Part shown: positions 61,439-64,000 of the stretch, one piece after another | Position numbering within the stretch: the stretch's first letter is position 1 | Layout: every line of letters begins with the position of its first letter | Source: Bradyrhizobium sp. CB1015 | GTDB lineage: Bacteria > Pseudomonadota > Alphaproteobacteria > Rhizobiales > Xanthobacteraceae | Assembly (NCBI RefSeq): GCF_025200925.1 | Contig: NZ_CP104174.1 | Location: forward strand, 7,378,001-7,442,000 | DNA: 64,000 bases | Reading direction: 5' to 3' | Position numbers and translations under genes: made by a program | Notes under the pieces: generated by a model | Databases searched by the model: none | Told to the model about the DNA's origin: nothing | What the model saw: the letters and a program-made list of their open reading frames with translations, nothing else

Positions 61439-62659
61439 TCATCCCGTCCCGTAAGTCGGAGGCGGCGCCTGCACGGTCGGCGCTGCGGCAGCGAACAGCT
61501 CGTCCTTGCTGCCGGTGAGCGGCGGATAGATGCGCTTGCGGTTGATGGTCTCTTTGGTCGCCTTCGCTGCCGCGCCGGTGGCACGGACCTCGCGATTCCA
61601 TCCTTCCGTATAGAGCGCGCCCCAGCCGCCGAGGTCGAGCACGGTCACGTACCAGTCGATCCGCAGCGGCAGCATGGGCAGGCCGACGAGATCGGCGACG
61701 ACGTTGTGGCCGGCGAAGCGTCCCATGGGACGGGCGAACTGACAGGACATCACGGTCGGATGCAGCCCGTCGATCACGCTCGAGGCGACGTCGCCGGCCG
61801 CGAACACGCCGCCGACATCGGCCACCCGCATCAAGGGATCGACGAGGAGGCGCCCGAGGCGATCGCGCCCGCCGGGAAAGCTCGCCGCCAAGGGGCTTGC
61901 ACGCATTCCTGCGCACCAGATCACCGTCTGCGCCGGAATGAACTCGCCCGAGGTCAGACGCATCCCTGCGGCCTCGACCGACGCGACACGCACGCCGAGC
62001 CGCGTCTCGACGTCGAGCGAAGCCAGGGCCGCCTCGATGACGGGACGCGCGTGCGCGCCGATGCTGGCACCAACGCTCGGATTGGGATCGACCAGGATGA
62101 TGCGGCGGTTGCCGGTGATGCCTACACCCGCCAAGCGGTCAGGCATCTCGGCTGCGACTTCAATGCCGGTGAAGCCGGCGCCGACCACGATTACCGTCGA
62201 ATGGCCGGCAGACGGCGCGCTGCGTCCGAGCGAAACCAGATGATCTTCGAGGCGCAGCGCCGCGGCATAGGTGTCGACGTCGAAGGCGTGCGCGGCAGGG
62301 CCGGGAATGTCGGGGCGCACCACCTCGCTGCCGAGCGCCAGCACGAGGCGGTCATAGGACAGCCTCTCCGCGCCGGCGCTGGTGACCAGCGAGATTTCGC
62401 GCCGCGCCGGATCGATGGCCTCGACCTCGCCGAGGCCGTGGCTGACACCGATCGGATCGAGCAATTGCGGAAGCGGAAGCGCGACCTCGGCGAGATCGGC
62501 CTCGTAATTGCGTACGCGGATATTGTGATAGGAATTGCGGTCGACGAGACGGATCTCGATGTCGCGCACGCTTGCGCCGATCTCCTCGCGCTTGCGCGCA
62601 GCGCCGATGGCCGCCCACAGGCCCGCAAACCCGGCGCCGAGCACGACGATACGCGCCAT
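61439..62659 (-). CDS. Type II NADH dehydrogenase-like flavoprotein
   Basis: This 406-residue protein has two dinucleotide sites, FAD in IVVLGAGFAGLWAAIGA (4-20) and NAD(P)H in VIVVGAGFTGIEVAAEM (about 156-172), plus the FAD-phosphate segment GGVFAAGDVASSV. Its layout is that of NDH-2/sulfide:quinone reductase-like enzymes. It would oxidise NAD(P)H and reduce a quinone or another acceptor at the membrane surface. The C-terminus is slightly short and ends in a Pro-rich tail; the acceptor is unclear. Confidence 0.88.
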   Translation of the reverse strand: MARIVVLGAGFAGLWAAIGAARKREEIGASVRDIEIRLVDRNSYHNIRVRNYEADLAEVALPLPQLLDPIGVSHGLGEVEAIDPARREISLVTSAGAERLSYDRLVLALGSEVVRPDIPGPAAHAFDVDTYAAALRLEDHLVSLGRSAPSAGHSTVIVVGAGFTGIEVAAEMPDRLAGVGITGNRRIILVDPNPSVGASIGAHARPVIEAALASLDVETRLGVRVASVEAAGMRLTSGEFIPAQTVIWCAGMRASPLAASFPGGRDRLGRLLVDPLMRVADVGGVFAAGDVASSVIDGLHPTVMSCQFARPMGRFAGHNVVADLVGLPMLPLRIDWYVTVLDLGGWGALYTEGWNREVRATGAAAKATKETINRKRIYPPLTGSKDELFAAAAPTVQAPPPTYGTG

Positions 62660-62754
62660 CTCCGCCTACTGCACTCTCCAGAGGAAACCTGCGGCCTGCC
62701 CGCACAGACAGACTAGCTCAACAGCGGGCGCCGAACAAATACGGCAGCGCGGCC

Positions 62755-62835
62755 GTAGGATGGGTCGAGCGAAGCGATACCCATCACTTCAGCCGAACGA
62801 GACGATGGGCTTCGCAACGGCTCTACCCATCCTAC
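62755..62835. repeat. Palindromic intergenic repeat (type F)
   Basis: GTAGGATGGGTCGAGCGAAG at the left and its partner ending CTACCCATCCTAC at the right form an imperfect inverted repeat, a kind common in Bradyrhizobium. It lies between the flavoprotein start and the AraC gene end. Confidence 0.75.
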
Positions 62836-62846
62836 GAACCTGCGAT

Positions 62847-63806
62847 CTACGCCTCGCGCAGCTCCGAGGGCGTCGCGCCAAAACGCTTGCGGAAGGCGCG
62901 GTTGAAATAGGACAGATCGGAGAAGCCGGAGGAATGTGCGATGTCGCTGATCTTGCGCATCCTGGCGCGGGGATCGCCGAGCAGCTTGCGCGCATGGAGC
63001 AGGCGCTGCTCCAGCACGAATTCGGTGAAGGTCGTGCCGGACTGTTCGAACAGGCGCTGGGCCTGGCGCGGGCTCAAGCCAGAGCGCGTCGCAACTTCGG
63101 CGAGGCAGAGATCGTTGCGGCCGAGCGCGGCCATCACGTCGGCGCGCATGAGATCGAGGCGCACCGCCGCCTGCCCCCGCCCGCGTGCGCGGCTTGCATG
63201 CTCGGCATCGGTGCCGAGCAGGAGACCGACGAGATCGACCATGTGCTGCGCGGTCAGGCGCTGGCCGACGGCATCGAGATGCGGCGCGTGATTGGCGGCG
63301 AGCGCGTGGTAGCGGAAGATGGTCTCGGCGACCGCGCCGTCGATGAGCACCTGCGAGAGCTTGTCCTCGGCGCGCGGACTGATGTCGAGCAGCGCACGGC
63401 GCGGCATGCGAATGGTGGTGAAGCGGTCTATCTCGGTGTGGCCGACGGTCCCGGTCACGCTCATGTCGACCAGCACCATCTGGGCGGGCGCCAGCTCGAC
63501 GGTGTGGCCGTTCTGCCCGACGCGGACGAGCCCCGCATGGGCCGCTATCAGCACGAGATCGTCGCTGCCGTCGGCAAGATGGCTCTGCGTGCGGGAATAT
63601 TGCGCCGAAGCGCCTTCCGGAATCGCGAGCGTGATGTTGTCGACGACGCTGATCTGCAGCCGGCAATCGATGCTGTCGCCACGGCTCGGGCCGATATCGA
63701 GGCCGCAGGGACCGACCGCCCGCTCGCGCCATTGTTCGAATGCCGGACCGTGCGGCAGGCCGGCATATTGGTGAAGGAAGATGCCCGGCGTTCTCGCTGC
63801 ATCCAT
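62847..63806 (-). CDS. AraC family transcriptional regulator
   Basis: This 319-residue regulator has an N-terminal AraC-binding-like (cupin) domain (about 40-200, with segments such as ITLAIPEGASAQYSRTQSH) and a C-terminal double helix-turn-helix (about 215-317): LCLAEVATRSGLSPRQAQRL and KISDIAHSSGFSDLSYFNRA with FRKRFG. It resembles the regulators of aromatic or alkane catabolism. No target is evident; the upstream 194 bases to the window end contain half of a repeat. Confidence 0.9.
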   Translation of the reverse strand: MDAARTPGIFLHQYAGLPHGPAFEQWRERAVGPCGLDIGPSRGDSIDCRLQISVVDNITLAIPEGASAQYSRTQSHLADGSDDLVLIAAHAGLVRVGQNGHTVELAPAQMVLVDMSVTGTVGHTEIDRFTTIRMPRRALLDISPRAEDKLSQVLIDGAVAETIFRYHALAANHAPHLDAVGQRLTAQHMVDLVGLLLGTDAEHASRARGRGQAAVRLDLMRADVMAALGRNDLCLAEVATRSGLSPRQAQRLFEQSGTTFTEFVLEQRLLHARKLLGDPRARMRKISDIAHSSGFSDLSYFNRAFRKRFGATPSELREA

Positions 63807-63958
63807 TCGATTTTCTCGCCCTTTCCGGCATCACCGCGTTCAAATTCCGGAAATTTGACGCCGCGGACTGAGCGGAGGTTCAAATCGGGGGCGGATTCAG
63901 GGGCACTTGTCGGAATGCGACGGCGAGGTGGACCGTGGCGACAGCAAGGCGCCCCTGA

Positions 63959-64000
63959 AGCCCGCATGGAGCAAAGCGGAATGCGGGACAGTGGTCCCGG
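63959..64000. repeat. Left half of a palindromic repeat (type A), cut by the window edge
   Basis: AGCCCGCATGGAGCAAAGCG followed by GAATGCGGG is the left arm of a repeat related to those at 1462-1548 and 6496-6584; the right arm should begin just after 64000. Confidence 0.6.

Overview
The window looks like a chromosomal segment of a Bradyrhizobium-type alphaproteobacterium. It is very GC-rich, has many class III adenylate cyclases, carries the short palindromic intergenic repeats typical of that genus (eight copies of six kinds seen here), and has promoter matches to the alphaproteobacterial general stress sigma factor EcfG. No rRNA, tRNA or CRISPR array was seen.

Layout. 1-3664: a class III cyclase cut by the window start, a frameshifted HutD/Ves gene and a membrane-anchored cyclase. 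3894-6521: a complete bufferin (copper-binding, post-translationally modified peptide) operon: precursor, DUF692 modifying enzyme, DUF2063 partner and DoxX membrane protein, preceded by a promoter match of the ECF SigF type. 6730-9129: a methyltransferase and an L,D-transpeptidase with a degenerate second YkuD domain. 9475-13277: a surface-polysaccharide group (flippase, Tat-exported GH10 glycosidase, DUF6492 transferase-like protein). 13388-14370: a two-gene unit with a DUF6036 nucleotidyltransferase-like protein. 14465-18722: a PCMT-like methyltransferase and a giant SAM-cyclase-ATPase-TPR regulator.

18859-26590 is the most distinctive locus: a two-module NRPS (acyl ligase-T-C-A-T-C) whose internal A domain lacks the usual Asp235 and which ends in a C domain with no thioesterase, followed by a 56-residue lysine-rich protein and an Sfp-type phosphopantetheinyl transferase. 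An acetylpolyamine amidohydrolase-type deacetylase converges on it.

27926-33736: two beta-propeller secreted proteins (one with a haem c motif), small proteins, a gamma-glutamyltransferase and a His-rich stress protein under an EcfG-type promoter. 33789-41594: amine and amino-acid uptake and catabolism (PuuB-like oxidase, polar amino-acid ABC transporter, DadA, omega-aminotransferase, two XRE-cupin regulators), with a matched pair of operator-like palindromes. 43509-48199: a PaoABC-type molybdenum hydroxylase operon divergent from a TetR regulator, with a palindromic operator between them. 49200-51417: a Bug/TctC gene cut and fused in frame to the tail of an IS1182-type transposase, next to its LysR regulator. 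51511-53767: an EcfG-preceded PRC-barrel protein, a DUF4864 protein and an MFS transporter. 53929-58309: a periplasmic copper-handling cassette (His-rich protein, lipoprotein, TolC-like protein, multicopper oxidase, cupredoxin, CusF-like protein). 58630-63806: flhA, an EcfG-preceded small membrane protein, an NDH-2-like flavoprotein and an AraC regulator.

Functions were assigned by reading motifs only; no database search was possible. Start codons were chosen from ribosome-binding sites and domain boundaries and several are uncertain.
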